Shown one piece after another: positions 1-12,982 of a stretch of DNA of 64,000 nt; the stretch's first letter is position 1; each line of letters starts with the position of its first letter. The DNA comes from Xanthomonas sp. DAR 34887. GTDB lineage: Bacteria; Pseudomonadota; Gammaproteobacteria; Xanthomonadales; Xanthomonadaceae. Location of the stretch: NCBI RefSeq assembly GCF_041245805.1, contig NZ_CP162490.1, positions 3,015,001 to 3,079,000 of the forward strand, written 5' to 3'. The position numbers were made by a program, and so were the translations under genes. A model generated the notes under the pieces. It searched no databases. It saw nothing but the letters and a program-made list of their open reading frames with translations, and had not been told where the DNA came from.

Positions 1-42
1 CAGCGGCTGGTCCAGGCCGACTTCGAAGCCACACAGTTTCAT
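1..42 (-). CDS. kdsA: KdsA N-terminus (3-deoxy-8-phosphooctulonate synthase), cut by window edge
   Basis: Only the first 14 codons are inside the window, reading MKLCGFEVGLDQPL from the ATG whose complement is at 40-42. This matches the start of KdsA, the cytoplasmic enzyme that condenses arabinose 5-phosphate with phosphoenolpyruvate to KDO-8-phosphate for lipopolysaccharide inner core. The gene lies directly downstream of pyrG in the same direction, the order usual in Xanthomonas. The identification rests on this short stretch plus position, so it is good but not complete. Confidence 0.75.
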   Translation of the reverse strand, partial: MKLCGFEVGLDQPL

Positions 43-59
43 CGGATCACCTATCGATT

Positions 60-205
60 TGAGCCCCTCTCCCGGCGGCGACCGAAGGAAGTCCCGTGGG
101 AGAGAGGGGTTGGGGTGAGGGTACGGGCGAAGCTTCAGGGGATCTGGGTACACAAGGTTTCACCCGCACCCTCATCCGGCGCTTCGCGCCACCTTCTCCC
201 GATGG
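60..205. repeat. Xanthomonas-type intergenic palindromic repeat between pyrG and kdsA
   Basis: The stretch contains inverted blocks: CCCCTCTCCCGG near 64-75 against GGGAGAGAGGGG near 98-111, followed by TTGGGGTGAGGGT, then the inverse ACCCTCATCCGGCGC and CCTTCTCCCGATGGGAGAAGG up to 212. The same blocks recur at 12781-12880. It is non-coding and can fold into a large hairpin. The family is common between genes in Xanthomonadaceae. Confidence 0.7.
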
Positions 206-213
206 GAGAAGGA

Positions 214-2298
<2,085 letters not shown>

Positions 2299-2437
2299 CT
2301 AATGGGGACGCCGCCGCGGATTTTCCAGTGCAAGGTTAGCGCACCGCCCCGGCACTGGCCCTGAACACCGGCGGCGTGCAAAAAGCCGCCGCACACCGCA
2401 CACTTCCCGATCTGCTTCGCGCCACCTGTTGAGACGC

Positions 2438-4327
2438 ATGAATACCCGCTACAACGCCGCCGACATCGAAGTTCTCTCTGGCCTGGACCCGGTCAAGCGC
2501 CGGCCGGGCATGTACACCGACACTGCCCGCCCCAACCATCTGGCGCAGGAAGTCATCGACAACGCCGTGGACGAGGCGCTGGCCGGCCACGCCCGGCACA
2601 TCGAGGTGACCCTGTTCAAGGACGGCAGCTGCGAGGTGGCCGACGACGGCCGCGGCATGCCGGTGGACATCCATCCGGAGGAAAAGATCTCCGGCGTCGA
2701 ACTGATCCTGACCCGGCTGCACGCCGGCGGCAAGTTCAGCGACCGCAACTACACCTTCAGCGGCGGCCTGCACGGCGTCGGCGTCAGCGTGGTCAATGCG
2801 CTGTCGAAGAAGGTGGAGCTGTTCATCAAGCGCGACGGCAACGAATACCGGATGGAATTCGGCGACGGCTTCCCCACTTCGAAGCTGGAGATCGTCGGCA
2901 GCGTCGGCAAGAAGAACACCGGCACCCGGCTGCGCTTCTGGGCCGATCCGAAGTATTTCGACACGCCCAAGTTCGCCGTGCGCGCGCTGCGCCACCTGCT
3001 GCGCGCCAAGGCGGTGCTGTGCCCCGGCCTGACCGTGAAGCTGCACGACGAGGCCACCGGCGAGCAGGACACCTGGTACTTCGAGGACGGCTTGCGCGAC
3101 TACCTCAAGGGCGAGCTGGCCGACCGCGAGCTGCTGCCGGCCGACCTGTTCGTCGGCAACCTGAAGAAGGACCGCGAGATCGTCGATTGGGCAGTGGCCT
3201 GGGTCGCCGACGGCGAACTGGTGCAGGAAAGCTACGTCAACCTGATCCCGACCGCGCAGCACGGCACCCACGTCAACGGCCTGCGCAGCGGTTTCACCGA
3301 CGCGTTGCGCGAATTCTGCGACTTCCGCAACCTGCTGCCGCGCGGCGTCAAGCTGGCGCCGGAAGACGTCTGGGACCGGGTCACCTTCGTGCTGTCGCTG
3401 AAGATGACCGATCCGCAGTTCAGCGGCCAGACCAAGGAACGCCTGTCCTCGCGCCAGGCCGCCGGCTTCATCGAAGGCGCCGCGCACGACGCCTTCAGCC
3501 TGTGGCTGAACCAGAATGTGGAAACCGGCACGCGCATCGCGCAGATCGCCATCGACCGCGCCAGCGCGCGGCTAAAGACCGAAAAGCAGATCACCCGCAA
3601 GAAGGTCACCTCCGGCCCGGCCCTGCCCGGCAAGCTGGCCGACTGCATCAGCCAGGACCTGTCGCGCACCGAACTGTTCCTGGTGGAAGGCGACTCGGCC
3701 GGCGGCAGCGCCAAGCAGGCGCGCGACAAGGACTTCCAGGCGATCCTGCCGCTGCGCGGCAAGATCCTCAACACCTGGGAAGTGGCCTCCGGCAGCGTGC
3801 TGGCCTCCGAGGAAGTGCACAACCTGGCGATCGCGATCGGCTGCGACCCGGGCAAGGAGGAGATCGACGGGCTGCGCTACGGCAAGGTGGTGATCCTGGC
3901 CGACGCCGATTCCGACGGCCTGCACATCGCCACCCTGCTCACCGCGCTGTTCCTGCGCCACTTTCCGGCGCTGGTGCGGGCCGGCCACGTGTTCGTGGCG
4001 ATGCCGCCGCTGTTCCGCGTGGACGTGGGCAAGCAGGTGTTCTACGCGCTGGACGAGGAAGAGAAGCGCTCGCTGCTGGAGAAGATCGCGCGCGAGAAGC
4101 TCAAGGGCCAGATCAGCGTGACCCGCTTCAAGGGCCTGGGCGAAATGAACCCGCAGCAGCTGCGCGAATCCACCATCCATCCGGACACGCGGCGGCTGGT
4201 GCAGCTGACCATCGACGAAGGCGACGAGACCCGCTCGCTGATGGACATGCTGCTGGCCAAGAAGCGCGCCGGCGACCGCAAGCAGTGGCTGGAGACCAAG
4301 GGCGACCTGGCTTCGCTGGAGGTCTGA
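2438..4327 (+). CDS. parE: DNA topoisomerase IV subunit B
   Basis: ParE is the ATPase subunit of topoisomerase IV, which decatenates daughter chromosomes. The 629-residue protein shows the GHKL ATPase motifs DNAVDEAL (motif N1), [11 protein letters not shown] (N2) and [14 protein letters not shown] (N3). Its TOPRIM domain has [18 protein letters not shown] with the ParE/GyrB PLRGKILN and DADSDGLHI. The length is that of ParE, not the longer GyrB of this group. The start is taken at the ATG reading [13 protein letters not shown], as the in-frame TTG nine bases upstream has no advantage. It is monocistronic here, convergent with cdh. Confidence 0.96.
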   Translation: MNTRYNAADIEVLSGLDPVKRRPGMYTDTARPNHLAQEVIDNAVDEALAGHARHIEVTLFKDGSCEVADDGRGMPVDIHPEEKISGVELILTRLHAGGKFSDRNYTFSGGLHGVGVSVVNALSKKVELFIKRDGNEYRMEFGDGFPTSKLEIVGSVGKKNTGTRLRFWADPKYFDTPKFAVRALRHLLRAKAVLCPGLTVKLHDEATGEQDTWYFEDGLRDYLKGELADRELLPADLFVGNLKKDREIVDWAVAWVADGELVQESYVNLIPTAQHGTHVNGLRSGFTDALREFCDFRNLLPRGVKLAPEDVWDRVTFVLSLKMTDPQFSGQTKERLSSRQAAGFIEGAAHDAFSLWLNQNVETGTRIAQIAIDRASARLKTEKQITRKKVTSGPALPGKLADCISQDLSRTELFLVEGDSAGGSAKQARDKDFQAILPLRGKILNTWEVASGSVLASEEVHNLAIAIGCDPGKEEIDGLRYGKVVILADADSDGLHIATLLTALFLRHFPALVRAGHVFVAMPPLFRVDVGKQVFYALDEEEKRSLLEKIAREKLKGQISVTRFKGLGEMNPQQLRESTIHPDTRRLVQLTIDEGDETRSLMDMLLAKKRAGDRKQWLETKGDLASLEV

Positions 4328-4586
4328 GGGGCCGGGATCGGGGAGTCGGGATTGGGGATTGGCCCAGCCGACGATTCCATGCATTGCGCGCGCCGCACTG
4401 GTGGCGGGCCTGCGGGTCGGCTGAAGCCGAGCCGTGCCGCCTGGGCGATCGGGTAGCGCGCCACGCGCCGACCGTGGCGGCAGATTCGGCAGTGGCGTCA
4501 TGCAAGGCGGCCACTGCGATTGCGGTTGAGTTGCGGGCGCTGCGGCAGAGCGGCCCTCGTGCACGCGCTGCCGCGTGGGAAGGCGC
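4328..4586. repeat. Intergenic spacer with GGGATTGGGG-type repeat units
   Basis: Between the convergent parE and cdh genes, 4329-4362 contains the units GGGATCGGGGAGTCGGGATTGG, members of the short tandem repeat family also found at 7033-7140, 13795-14093 and 31048-31081. The rest of the spacer holds no convincing gene or terminator. Confidence 0.5.
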
Positions 4587-5375
4587 TTAGCGCACGCCGG
4601 GCAGCACCTGTTCCGCGCCGGTCACCAGGCCGCAGGCATGGTCCTGCAGTTCCTCGCCGCTGGCGCGATTGCCGGTGGCGGGGTCGACGCGCGTCGCCAG
4701 CAACACGAACCCCGGCGCCGGATTGGCGTCCCCGACCACGACCAGCGAGTAGTCGCGCATCGTCTCGCCGGCCGGCAGTTGCTCGGCGAGCAGCCGCAGC
4801 GGATTGGCCGCCAGCGTCTCCCCGGGCACGCGCCGGGCCAGGTAGCGATGGCCAAGCAACGGCTGCGGCAACGGCCGCCACGCCGCGCCGATCTGCGCCT
4901 GCATCGCGTCCAGTTCGCGACGGATCTGCGGATGCAGGCAATCGACATGGATGTGCAACTGCTCCTGCGAACGGCCATGCGGGGAATTGAGCGCCAGCGA
5001 CAGATACTGCCGCGGCAGCGGGCGGCCCAGCGCCCGTTCCACGAACCCACGCGCATCCCACGCGGCGGCGAAGTAATTGGGCGCATCCGGCTGCAGCGCG
5101 CGCGGGTCCTCGATGCCGGTGATGCGGTCCATCGGCAGCAGCAGGTACTGGAAATCGCCGTGATTGTCCTTGAACACCACCGAACGCAGCTGCGGCTGCG
5201 GCCACACCGCGACGCAGTCGGCCGCGCGCGGCTTGTCGGTCGCCAGGCAGTGCGTGGTGAGGATGCGCCATAGCGCATCGGGATCGGCCGCATGGCGCAG
5301 GCGCGGCACGCCCAGGAACACTGCAAGCAACAGCAGCAGCAACAGCACCAACGGCAGCAGGATTCTGAACCTCAA
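4587..5375 (-). CDS. cdh: CDP-diacylglycerol diphosphatase (Cdh family)
   Basis: Cdh hydrolyses CDP-diacylglycerol to phosphatidate and CMP at the inner membrane. The 262-residue protein has one N-terminal membrane segment ([19 protein letters not shown]) and then the CDH domain with [13 protein letters not shown], the histidine-triad-like [10 protein letters not shown] and a C-terminal LQDHACGL. I place the start at the TTG at 5375: it gives a short basic tail before the membrane helix and has GGAG about seven bases upstream. The alternative in-frame starts run back over the divergent peptidase gene. The TTG start is inference. Confidence 0.85.
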   Translation of the reverse strand: MRFRILLPLVLLLLLLLAVFLGVPRLRHAADPDALWRILTTHCLATDKPRAADCVAVWPQPQLRSVVFKDNHGDFQYLLLPMDRITGIEDPRALQPDAPNYFAAAWDARGFVERALGRPLPRQYLSLALNSPHGRSQEQLHIHVDCLHPQIRRELDAMQAQIGAAWRPLPQPLLGHRYLARRVPGETLAANPLRLLAEQLPAGETMRDYSLVVVGDANPAPGFVLLATRVDPATGNRASGEELQDHACGLVTGAEQVLPGVR

Positions 5376-5481
5376 ACGACGTCTCCGCAGCAGGCAGGGC
5401 GGGACATGATAGGGCCCGCCGCCGGCATCCGCGCCGACCATGCCTTTGTGCACATCCGCGCATGCCGCGCCGCGGCCTAGC

Positions 5482-7032
5482 ATGCCGGCTTCCCTTCCGC
5501 CGAGCGCCCTCTCCGTGTCGAACCTGTCCAAGCCGCTGCTGGCGGCATTGTTGCTAGCCGTCCTGCCGATCTCCGCCGCGCTGGCTGCCGATGCCGAGGC
5601 CGCCGACAAGCCAGACAAAACCGACAAGGCCGACAGCGCCGAGCCGGCCAGGCCGGCCGCGTTGCCGGCCGATGCGAAGGTGCGCCAGGTCACGCACGTG
5701 GACGGCAAGTCGCTCAGCTACACCGCGACGGTCGGCACGCTGCCGGTGAAGGACGCGCAGGGCAAGACCGTCGCCGATGTGGTGTTCACCGCGTATACCG
5801 TGGACGGCAAGGACCGTCCGGTGACCTTCGCCTTGAACGGCGGCCCCGGCGCGGCGTCGGTGTACCTCAACCTGGGCGCGATCGGGCCGAAGGTGGTCAC
5901 CTTCGGCAGCGAGGGCGACAGCGCCTCGGCGCCAGCGACGCTGCACGACAACCCCGGCACCTGGCTGGACTTCACCGACCTGGTGTTCATCGACCCGGTC
6001 GGCACCGGCTTCAGCCGTTCGCGGGTGCCCGACGAGCAGGCCAAGAAGCTGTTCTACAACCCGCAGGCCGACATCGAATACCTGTCGCGCACGATCTACG
6101 ACTGGCTGCTGAAGAACCAGCGCCTGCCCTCGCGCAAGTACCTGGTCGGCGAGAGCTACGGCGGCTTCCGCGGGCCGCGCATCACCCATTACCTGCAGAC
6201 CCAGCTGGGCGTGGCGATGAATGGCGTGGTGCTGGTCTCGCCGTACCTCAACCCGACCCTGGACGACAACGGCGACGTCTCGCCGCTGGCGTGGATGCTG
6301 ACCCTGCCCTCGATCGCCGCCGCGCACCTGGAGCGCGAGCAGCGGCTGACCCCGGAGGCGATGCGGCAGGTGATCGACTACACCCGCGGCGACTACGTCA
6401 CCGCGCTGCTGCGCGGGCGCTCGGACGCGGCCGGCAGCGAACGTATGATCCAGCAGGTGGCGGCGATGACCGGGCTGGACCCGGTGTACGTGCGCCGCGC
6501 CGGCGGCCGCCTGGAAACCCAGGCCTACCTGCGCGAAGTGTTCCGCGACAAGGGCCAGCTCGGTAGCCGCTACGATTCCAATGTCACCGCATTCGACCCG
6601 TTCCCGAACGCGCCCGAGCAGCGCGCCAACGATCCGCTGCTGGACAGCATCATCGCCCCGACCACCACCGCGATGGTCGATTTCGTGACCCGCGTGGTCG
6701 GCTGGAAGGTGGATGCGCGCTACCAGGCGCTGAACTACGACGTGAACAAGCTGTGGGACTGGAACGACGAACTGCGCAAGGGCTCGGTGACCGAGCTGCG
6801 CCAGGCGGTGGCGATCGACCCCAAGCTGCGGGTGCTGATCGTGCACGGCTGGAACGACCTGTCGTGCCCGTTCATGGGCTCGGTGCTGACCGTGGACCAG
6901 ATGCCGGTGATGGGCAACGACCCGACGCGGGTACAGGTCAAGAACTATCCGGGCGGGCACATGTTCTACAACCGCCCCGACAGCCAGCGCGCGCTGCGCG
7001 GGGATGTGCTGGCGATGTATCGGGCCAACTAG
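5482..7032 (+). CDS. Secreted serine carboxypeptidase-like protein, peptidase family S10
   Basis: The 516-residue product carries a signal peptide (LLAALLLAVLPISAALA) followed by a linker rich in Asp, Lys, Ala and Pro. The S10 fold then shows the oxyanion-hole motif NGGPGAAS, the nucleophile motif GESYGGFRG, the aspartate in HGWNDLSCPF and the histidine in GGHMFYNRP, so the catalytic triad is complete. It probably acts in the periplasm or outside as a carboxypeptidase. The start could also be the GTG at 5515, which leaves a more classical signal peptide. It is divergent from cdh and followed by a repeat element. Confidence 0.88.
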   Translation: MPASLPPSALSVSNLSKPLLAALLLAVLPISAALAADAEAADKPDKTDKADSAEPARPAALPADAKVRQVTHVDGKSLSYTATVGTLPVKDAQGKTVADVVFTAYTVDGKDRPVTFALNGGPGAASVYLNLGAIGPKVVTFGSEGDSASAPATLHDNPGTWLDFTDLVFIDPVGTGFSRSRVPDEQAKKLFYNPQADIEYLSRTIYDWLLKNQRLPSRKYLVGESYGGFRGPRITHYLQTQLGVAMNGVVLVSPYLNPTLDDNGDVSPLAWMLTLPSIAAAHLEREQRLTPEAMRQVIDYTRGDYVTALLRGRSDAAGSERMIQQVAAMTGLDPVYVRRAGGRLETQAYLREVFRDKGQLGSRYDSNVTAFDPFPNAPEQRANDPLLDSIIAPTTTAMVDFVTRVVGWKVDARYQALNYDVNKLWDWNDELRKGSVTELRQAVAIDPKLRVLIVHGWNDLSCPFMGSVLTVDQMPVMGNDPTRVQVKNYPGGHMFYNRPDSQRALRGDVLAMYRAN

Positions 7033-7142
7033 CGGGGAGTGGGGAATCGGGAATGGGGAATCGCAAAAGCGGCTCCCCGCGCATCCGAAGGACAGTTGCC
7101 TTCGGCTTTTACGATTCCCGTTTCCCCATTCCCGTGTCCCGG
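7033..7142. repeat. Inverted GGGAATCGGGAATGGGG repeat forming a hairpin
   Basis: The plus-strand units GGGGAATCGGGAATGGGG plus AATCGCAAAAG (7039-7068) are mirrored by CTTTTACGATTCCCG and CCCCATTCCCGTGTCC (7105-7140). The arms could pair into a long stem between the convergent peptidase and pit genes and may serve as a bidirectional transcription end. It belongs to the same dispersed family as at 4329, 13795 and 31048. Confidence 0.65.
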
Positions 7143-7149
7143 CTTTACC

Positions 7150-8271
7150 TCACACCCAACCGAACAGCGCAAACAATCCGAAAATCAAATACGCCACGCC
7201 GGCTGCGGCCGGGATGGTCAGGATCCAGGCCCAGACGATGCGCTCGATCACGCCGAAGCGCAGCGAGCGCGGGTTCTTGGCGAAGCCCACGCCCATGATC
7301 GCGGTGGAGATGCTGTGGGTGGTGGACACCGGCATGCCAAAGTGCGCGGCCAGGGTCAGGATCGTCGCCGAGCTGGTTTCCGCGGCGAAGCCGTGGATCG
7401 GGTGCAGCTTGACCATCTTGTGGCCCAGCGTCTTGATGATCTTCCAGCCGCCCGAGGCGGTGCCGGCGGCCATCACCACCGCGCAGGTCAGCACGATCCA
7501 GGTGGCGATGCCCTGGCCCTGGCTGGCGTTCGGGTGCAGGAACGCCAGCCACGACGGCAGGTCGTCCAGCGCGCCGGTGCTCTGCGCGCCGATCAGGGTC
7601 ATGGCGATGATGCCCATGGTCTTCTGCGCGTCGTTGTGGCCGTGCGCGTAGCCCATGTACGCGGCCGAGGCGATCTGCGCCTTGCCGAAGAAGGCGTTGA
7701 CCCAGCGCGGCCGCGCCAGCCGCCCGATGCGGCCGCCGAGCTTCGCCATGCCGGCGATGATCGCCCACAGCAGCAGCATCACCGCGATGCCGAGCAGGAA
7801 GCCGGCGATCGGCGAGGTGATCATCGGCACGAACACCTTCCACAGCAGGCCCTTGTTCTTGGCCCAGTCGCCGACGTTCTGCGACCAGATCAGCGCGCCC
7901 CAGTTGTTGTGCGCCGCGGCCAGGCCGGCGCCGCACAGGCCGCCGATCAAGGCGTGCGAGGACGAGGACGGCAGGCCCTTCCACCAGGTGATCAGGTTCC
8001 AGACGATGCCGCCGAGCAGCGCGCACAGGATCACCTGCGGGGTGACCGTCACCACGTCGGTGTTGAGCAGGCCCGAGGCGATGGTCATCGCCACCGCGGT
8101 GCCGGTCAGCGCGCCGACCAGGTTCATGCCGGCGGCCAGGATCACCGCCCAGCCGGGGCTGAGCACCTTGGTCGCGACCACCGTGGCAATGGAATTGGCG
8201 GTGTCGTGGAAGCCGTTGATGAACTCGAACACCAGCGCGGCCAGGATCACGATCAGGACCAGCGTCAGCAT
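7150..8271 (-). CDS. Low-affinity inorganic phosphate transporter, PiT family
   Basis: This 373-residue inner-membrane protein has about ten hydrophobic segments and the duplicated PiT signature: GFHDTANSIATVVATK near the N-terminus and GYAHGHNDAQKTMGI in the second half, each with the Asn/Asp pair thought to bind phosphate and cation. It should take up metal-phosphate complexes using the proton gradient. It lies 85 bp downstream of the DUF47 gene in the same direction. DUF47-Pit pairs are a widely conserved arrangement in which the PhoU-like partner probably modulates the transporter. Confidence 0.93.
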   Translation of the reverse strand: MLTLVLIVILAALVFEFINGFHDTANSIATVVATKVLSPGWAVILAAGMNLVGALTGTAVAMTIASGLLNTDVVTVTPQVILCALLGGIVWNLITWWKGLPSSSSHALIGGLCGAGLAAAHNNWGALIWSQNVGDWAKNKGLLWKVFVPMITSPIAGFLLGIAVMLLLWAIIAGMAKLGGRIGRLARPRWVNAFFGKAQIASAAYMGYAHGHNDAQKTMGIIAMTLIGAQSTGALDDLPSWLAFLHPNASQGQGIATWIVLTCAVVMAAGTASGGWKIIKTLGHKMVKLHPIHGFAAETSSATILTLAAHFGMPVSTTHSISTAIMGVGFAKNPRSLRFGVIERIVWAWILTIPAAAGVAYLIFGLFALFGWV

Positions 8272-8356
8272 CGTGCGCTCCTCGCCTCACCCATGGCGGC
8301 CGCGGCGGCGGGCATGGCGGCGCAGCCGCGCATGCAGCGGATCCGGAGCGTGCCCA

Positions 8357-8983
8357 TTACGAATTCTTCAGCACGATCTGGTAGACCACCACGCCGGCCT
8401 CGCGGCAGCGGTCGATGGCCTTCTCCAGGATCTCGAAGAACTCCTTGAGCAGGAACATCTGCAGGTTGTCCAGGCGCCCGGAGTAGATGTCGCGGTACAG
8501 CTCCAGCATCAGCCGGTCGGCCTCGTTCTCCAGCGAGCGCAGCTTGTCGTTGAGCGCGCTCATCCGGTCCAGGTGCATGTTGTGCAGGTCGTGGACCATC
8601 TCCACCACCACCGCCGCGGCCTGTTCCAGCATCGCCGCGCGCGGCGCGAAGTCGATGTGCTCCAGGTGCTGCACCGCCAGCGAATAGCGGTCGGCGAACT
8701 TCTCCACCTGCTTGGGAATCTTGTACAGCGCCGAGCCCAGCGCCTCGATGTCCTCGCGCTCGATCGGGGTCATGAAGCTGTCGACCAGCGCCTGGCCGAT
8801 CTTGTCGGCCGCCGCGCGTTCGCGCAGACGCGCCAGCTTGAAGGCGTCCAGCGCCGGCTGCCGGTCCGATTCGCGCATCATCGAATGCAGCGCCTTGGTG
8901 CTGTCGTAGGCGGCCTGCGCCGCCTCGTCGAGCAGGGTGTAGAACTGCTTGCCGGAACCGAAGATGGTCTGCAACGAGAACAT
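8357..8983 (-). CDS. DUF47 (PhoU-like) family protein
   Basis: This 208-residue all-alpha cytosolic protein resembles TIGR00153/DUF47, distant relatives of PhoU. It opens MFSLQTIFGSGKQFYTLLDE and is built of long amphipathic helices with acidic clusters (REDIEALGSALYKIPKQVE, then KLRSLENEADRLMLE) that match the metal-binding ExxxD repeats of the PhoU fold. It precedes pit in a two-gene unit and probably regulates phosphate uptake. The ATG at 8983 is preferred, with GGGA nine bases upstream; a TTG three codons earlier is possible. Confidence 0.88.
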   Translation of the reverse strand: MFSLQTIFGSGKQFYTLLDEAAQAAYDSTKALHSMMRESDRQPALDAFKLARLRERAAADKIGQALVDSFMTPIEREDIEALGSALYKIPKQVEKFADRYSLAVQHLEHIDFAPRAAMLEQAAAVVVEMVHDLHNMHLDRMSALNDKLRSLENEADRLMLELYRDIYSGRLDNLQMFLLKEFFEILEKAIDRCREAGVVVYQIVLKNS

Positions 8984-9232
8984 GAAACGCAATCCCGCCG
9001 TCGCGGGAGGGACGGCACCGGGGCGGAATTATGACCGTTTGCTGACAAAACGGGGGAATCGGGCGACCGGCGGCACACGTCGGCGCCACGTGGACGCGTC
9101 CGCCACCCGGGTTTGCTACCATGCAGCCGCGCCGTTGCTAGGCGCACCCTATGGACGACCACCCTAGCCCCCCTCCCCCGCGCCGCGCCGGCGCCCATGT
9201 CCCCGCTTCCCTCGCCGCCAGGGAGCGCGCGC

Positions 9233-10576
9233 ATGTTTGAACTGTTGATCGTGGTGGCCCTGGTGCTGCTGAACGGTTTCTTCGCGATGTCCGAGATGTC
9301 GCTGATGACCTCGCGCAAGAGCCGCCTGAAGCAGATGGCGCAATCCAGCACGCGCGCGGCCAAGGCGCTGGCGCTGGCCGAGAACCCGGAACACTTCCTG
9401 TCCACCGTGCAGATCGGCATCACCGCGATCAGCATCCTGACCGGCGTGTTCGGCGGCGAGGCCATCGGCGTGGCGATCGCGGCCAAGCTGCAGGCGCTGT
9501 TCCCGGCGCTGGCGGCCAACTTCACCCTGTTCGGCGATCCCCAGCCGTGGGCGGCGCTGATCGGCAAGACCCTGGCGATCGTGCTGATCACCTTCCTGAC
9601 GCTGATCTTCGGCGAACTGGTGCCCAAGCGCCTGGCGCTGACCCGCTCAGAAGTCATCGCCGGCTTCGTCGCGGTGCCGATGGGCTGGCTGGCCTGGATC
9701 GCTGCGCCGTTCGTCTGGGTGCTGTCGCGCACGACCCGGCTGGTGCTGCGCCTGCTCGGCCTGGGCAACGAGCAATCGGCGTCGGTGACCGAAGAGGAGA
9801 TCCGCATGCTGGTGGCCGAGAGCCACGAGGCCGGCGTGATCGACGCCCACGAGCGCGACATGATGAACCGGGTCATGCGCCTGGGCGACCGCACCGCCGA
9901 CAGCCTGATGACGCCGCGCAACCGCATCGCCTGGCTCGACGCCAACGCCGAGGCCGAGCGCAATTTCCAGGTGATGCGCGAACACGAGTTCTCGCGCTAT
10001 CCGGTCTACCGCGGCAGCGACCAGGACATCGCCGGCGTGCTGGAAGTGAAATCGCTGGTCACGCGCATGGACGGCAACGCCACCCAGCTGTTCCAGAGCC
10101 TGCGCGACACCCTGTTCGTCTCCGAATCCACCCACGCGATGAAGCTGCTGGAGATCTTCCGCGAGGAACAGCAGTCGATGGCGCTGGTGGTGGACGAGTA
10201 CGGCGAGATCCAGGGCCTGGTCACCATCAGCGACCTGATGGGCGCGGTCGTCGGGCGCCTGCAGTCGGTGGACAACGCCGACGAGGACGCGCTGGTGGTG
10301 ACCCGCGCCGACGGCTCGCTGCTGATCGACGGCTCGCTGGCGATCGAGGACCTGCGCGAGCTGCTCGGCGGCGCCGAACTGCCCAACGCCGAGGAAGGCG
10401 ACTACAACACCCTGGCCGGCCTGTGCATCTACTACTTCGGCCGCATTCCGCACGCCGGCGAGTTCTTCGACTGGGCCGGCTGGCGCATTGAGATCGTCGA
10501 CCTGGACGGCGCGCGCGTGGACAAGCTGCTGCTGAGCAAGCTGCAGGACGAGAACAGCGATGACATCACCGGGTGA
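9233..10576 (+). CDS. CNNM/CorC-family membrane protein (hemolysin-like, CBS domains)
   Basis: The 447-residue protein starts MFELLIVVALVLLNGFFAMSE. An N-terminal DUF21/CNNM membrane domain of three to four helices (about residues 1-190) includes GEXXP-type FGELVPKRLAL. A cytosolic CBS pair follows, with LMTPRNRIAWLD and LVVDEYGEIQGLVTISDLM, and a CorC/HlyC C-terminal domain. The family is implicated in magnesium/cobalt homeostasis; the label hemolysin is historical. AGGGAG lies eight bases before the ATG. It overlaps the next gene by 17 bp, so the two are translationally coupled. Confidence 0.92.
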   Translation: MFELLIVVALVLLNGFFAMSEMSLMTSRKSRLKQMAQSSTRAAKALALAENPEHFLSTVQIGITAISILTGVFGGEAIGVAIAAKLQALFPALAANFTLFGDPQPWAALIGKTLAIVLITFLTLIFGELVPKRLALTRSEVIAGFVAVPMGWLAWIAAPFVWVLSRTTRLVLRLLGLGNEQSASVTEEEIRMLVAESHEAGVIDAHERDMMNRVMRLGDRTADSLMTPRNRIAWLDANAEAERNFQVMREHEFSRYPVYRGSDQDIAGVLEVKSLVTRMDGNATQLFQSLRDTLFVSESTHAMKLLEIFREEQQSMALVVDEYGEIQGLVTISDLMGAVVGRLQSVDNADEDALVVTRADGSLLIDGSLAIEDLRELLGGAELPNAEEGDYNTLAGLCIYYFGRIPHAGEFFDWAGWRIEIVDLDGARVDKLLLSKLQDENSDDITG

Positions 10577-11210
10577 CGCACCCGACGCGGCGCCCGGCCA
10601 CGGCTACAGCGCCGAAGGCATCCGCACCCTGCTCGACACCTTCCTGCTCGGCGATCCGGACGAGCCGTTGCGGCTGCGAACGATCCTGGCCGACCTGCAG
10701 CACAGCGCGTTCGGGATGTTCCTGTTCGTGGCGATCCTGCCGGCGTTCCTGCCGGTGCCGGGCCTGGCCGGCGGACTCAGCGGGCCGCTGGTGACGCTGA
10801 TCGGCGCGCAGATGCTGATCGGCCTGCGCAAGCCCTGGCTGCCGCGCTTCATCGGCGAACGCGGACCGCGCCGGCGCACCATGCAGCGCTTCGTCGGACG
10901 CATCGCGCCGTGGCTGCGGCGGCTGGACAAGGTGCTCAAGCCGCGCCTGCCGGCGCTGGTCGAGACACTGCCGGCACGCGCGTTCAGCGGCCTGCTGCTG
11001 GTGGTGCTGGGGATCCTGCTGTCGCTGCCGATCCCGTTCACCAACTACGCGTTCGGCGCGATGCTGCTGTTGTTCTCGCTGGCCTTGCTGGAACGCGACG
11101 GCGGCCTGATGCTGGTGTCGTGGCTGGGCGGCATCGCGGTGGCGCTCGGCCTGGGCCTGGCCTCGGACCAGGTGGTGGACCTGAGCCGCGAGTGGATGCA
11201 CAAGCTGTAG
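10560..11210 (+). CDS. ExoD-family membrane protein
   Basis: The 216-residue product matches the exopolysaccharide synthesis ExoD family (PF06055): an N-terminal soluble stretch with LLDTFLLGDPDEPLRLRTIL, a membrane hairpin FGMFLFVAILPAFLPVPG, a central basic loop (RRRTMQRFVGRIAPWLRRLD) and two C-terminal hydrophobic segments beginning FSGLLLVVLGILLSLPIPF. ExoD was named from a Rhizobium mutant affected in exopolysaccharide and alkaline tolerance, and its biochemistry is unknown. The start codon lies inside the last codons of the CorC-like gene, so a joint membrane-related role is plausible but unproven. Confidence 0.85.
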   Translation: MTSPGDAPDAAPGHGYSAEGIRTLLDTFLLGDPDEPLRLRTILADLQHSAFGMFLFVAILPAFLPVPGLAGGLSGPLVTLIGAQMLIGLRKPWLPRFIGERGPRRRTMQRFVGRIAPWLRRLDKVLKPRLPALVETLPARAFSGLLLVVLGILLSLPIPFTNYAFGAMLLLFSLALLERDGGLMLVSWLGGIAVALGLGLASDQVVDLSREWMHKL

Positions 11211-11270
11211 AACGAGGTTCGCGAAACCCTGCCGCGCGCGCCGCAGGCATGCTGCGCGCGCGGTGCAGCG

Positions 11271-11435
11271 CTAGTCCGCAGCCGGCGCCTCGGCGAACAC
11301 CTGCCTGCGCAACGGCTGCGCCGCCATGGCGTCGCCCGGCGAGCGTTGCAGGCGTTGCAGTTGCAGCGCGAGTTGATGCAACACGGCTTCCAGGCCGCAG
11401 CCGCGCGCGGCTGGCGGCAGATATTCAGATTGCAT
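11271..11435 (-). CDS. Possible small protein, function unknown
   Basis: A 54-residue frame starts MQSEYLPPAARGCGLEAVLH and continues with a Leu/Gln/Arg-rich helix. AGGGGGC lies about five bases before the ATG, a good ribosome site. No known family is recognised. Support is only the start signal, the amphipathic pattern and its position in an otherwise empty spacer of about 450 bp; it could be spurious in this GC-rich DNA. Confidence 0.4.
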   Translation of the reverse strand: MQSEYLPPAARGCGLEAVLHQLALQLQRLQRSPGDAMAAQPLRRQVFAEAPAAD

Positions 11436-11666
11436 GTAACGCCCCCTGTTTCGATCCGTGGATGCGTGGCGCCGAACGGCGCGATGCCGGTTCTGCCGCC
11501 ACGTGCGCGCCAACCCTTGGCACGCCATCCGATCTGATTCCAGGCGCACGCAACGCCAAGTGAAAAAGCAGCGCCGTGGCGAACTTGTCTACGCCACGCG
11601 CCATTGCGGCACCGACTGCGTGCGCCGCGCACTTGGCGTGGCGACGCGCCAGGGTCCGGCCGGCGC

Positions 11667-12662
<996 letters not shown>

Positions 12663-12982
12663 GGAGAGCGGGTTCCTGCAACGCGATGCAGTGGAGATGG
12701 GGACGGGCGGGCCGATTGCAGCGGTCGGGGCCGGAACGCTGATTTGCGGTGGCGGCGTGGCTGCGTCGGGTTCGCATGCGGACGTACCCTCACCCCAACC
12801 CCTCTCCCGGTGGGAGAGGGGCTTTACGCTTCCTTCTCCCCTCGGGAGAGGGTGCCCCGAAGGTGCGGATGAGGGAACGGGCGCCCGCTGTCTGTCGACA
12901 CCCTTGCGCGGACGCAGGACAGCGACGCCGACTGCACGGCCGCCTGGCTACGCTGCACCCCCGCCCCACCCGGCCATCCGCC
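12663..12982. repeat. Divergent intergenic region with palindromic repeat
   Basis: This 320-bp spacer between two divergent genes carries ACCCTCACCCCAACCCCTCT near 12785, CCCGGTGGGAGAGGGGCTT, CCTTCTCCCCTCGGGAGAGG and AAGGTGCGGATGAGGGAACG near 12859-12878. These are the same blocks as in the pyrG-kdsA spacer, in inverted order. No gene is supported in it. Any promoters for the two flanking genes must lie in the remaining 100 bp at either side. Confidence 0.65.

Noticed and set aside
5554..6960. 468-codon antisense frame over the S10 peptidase
   Set aside because: Shadow frame; the plus-strand protein has a complete catalytic triad and signal peptide.
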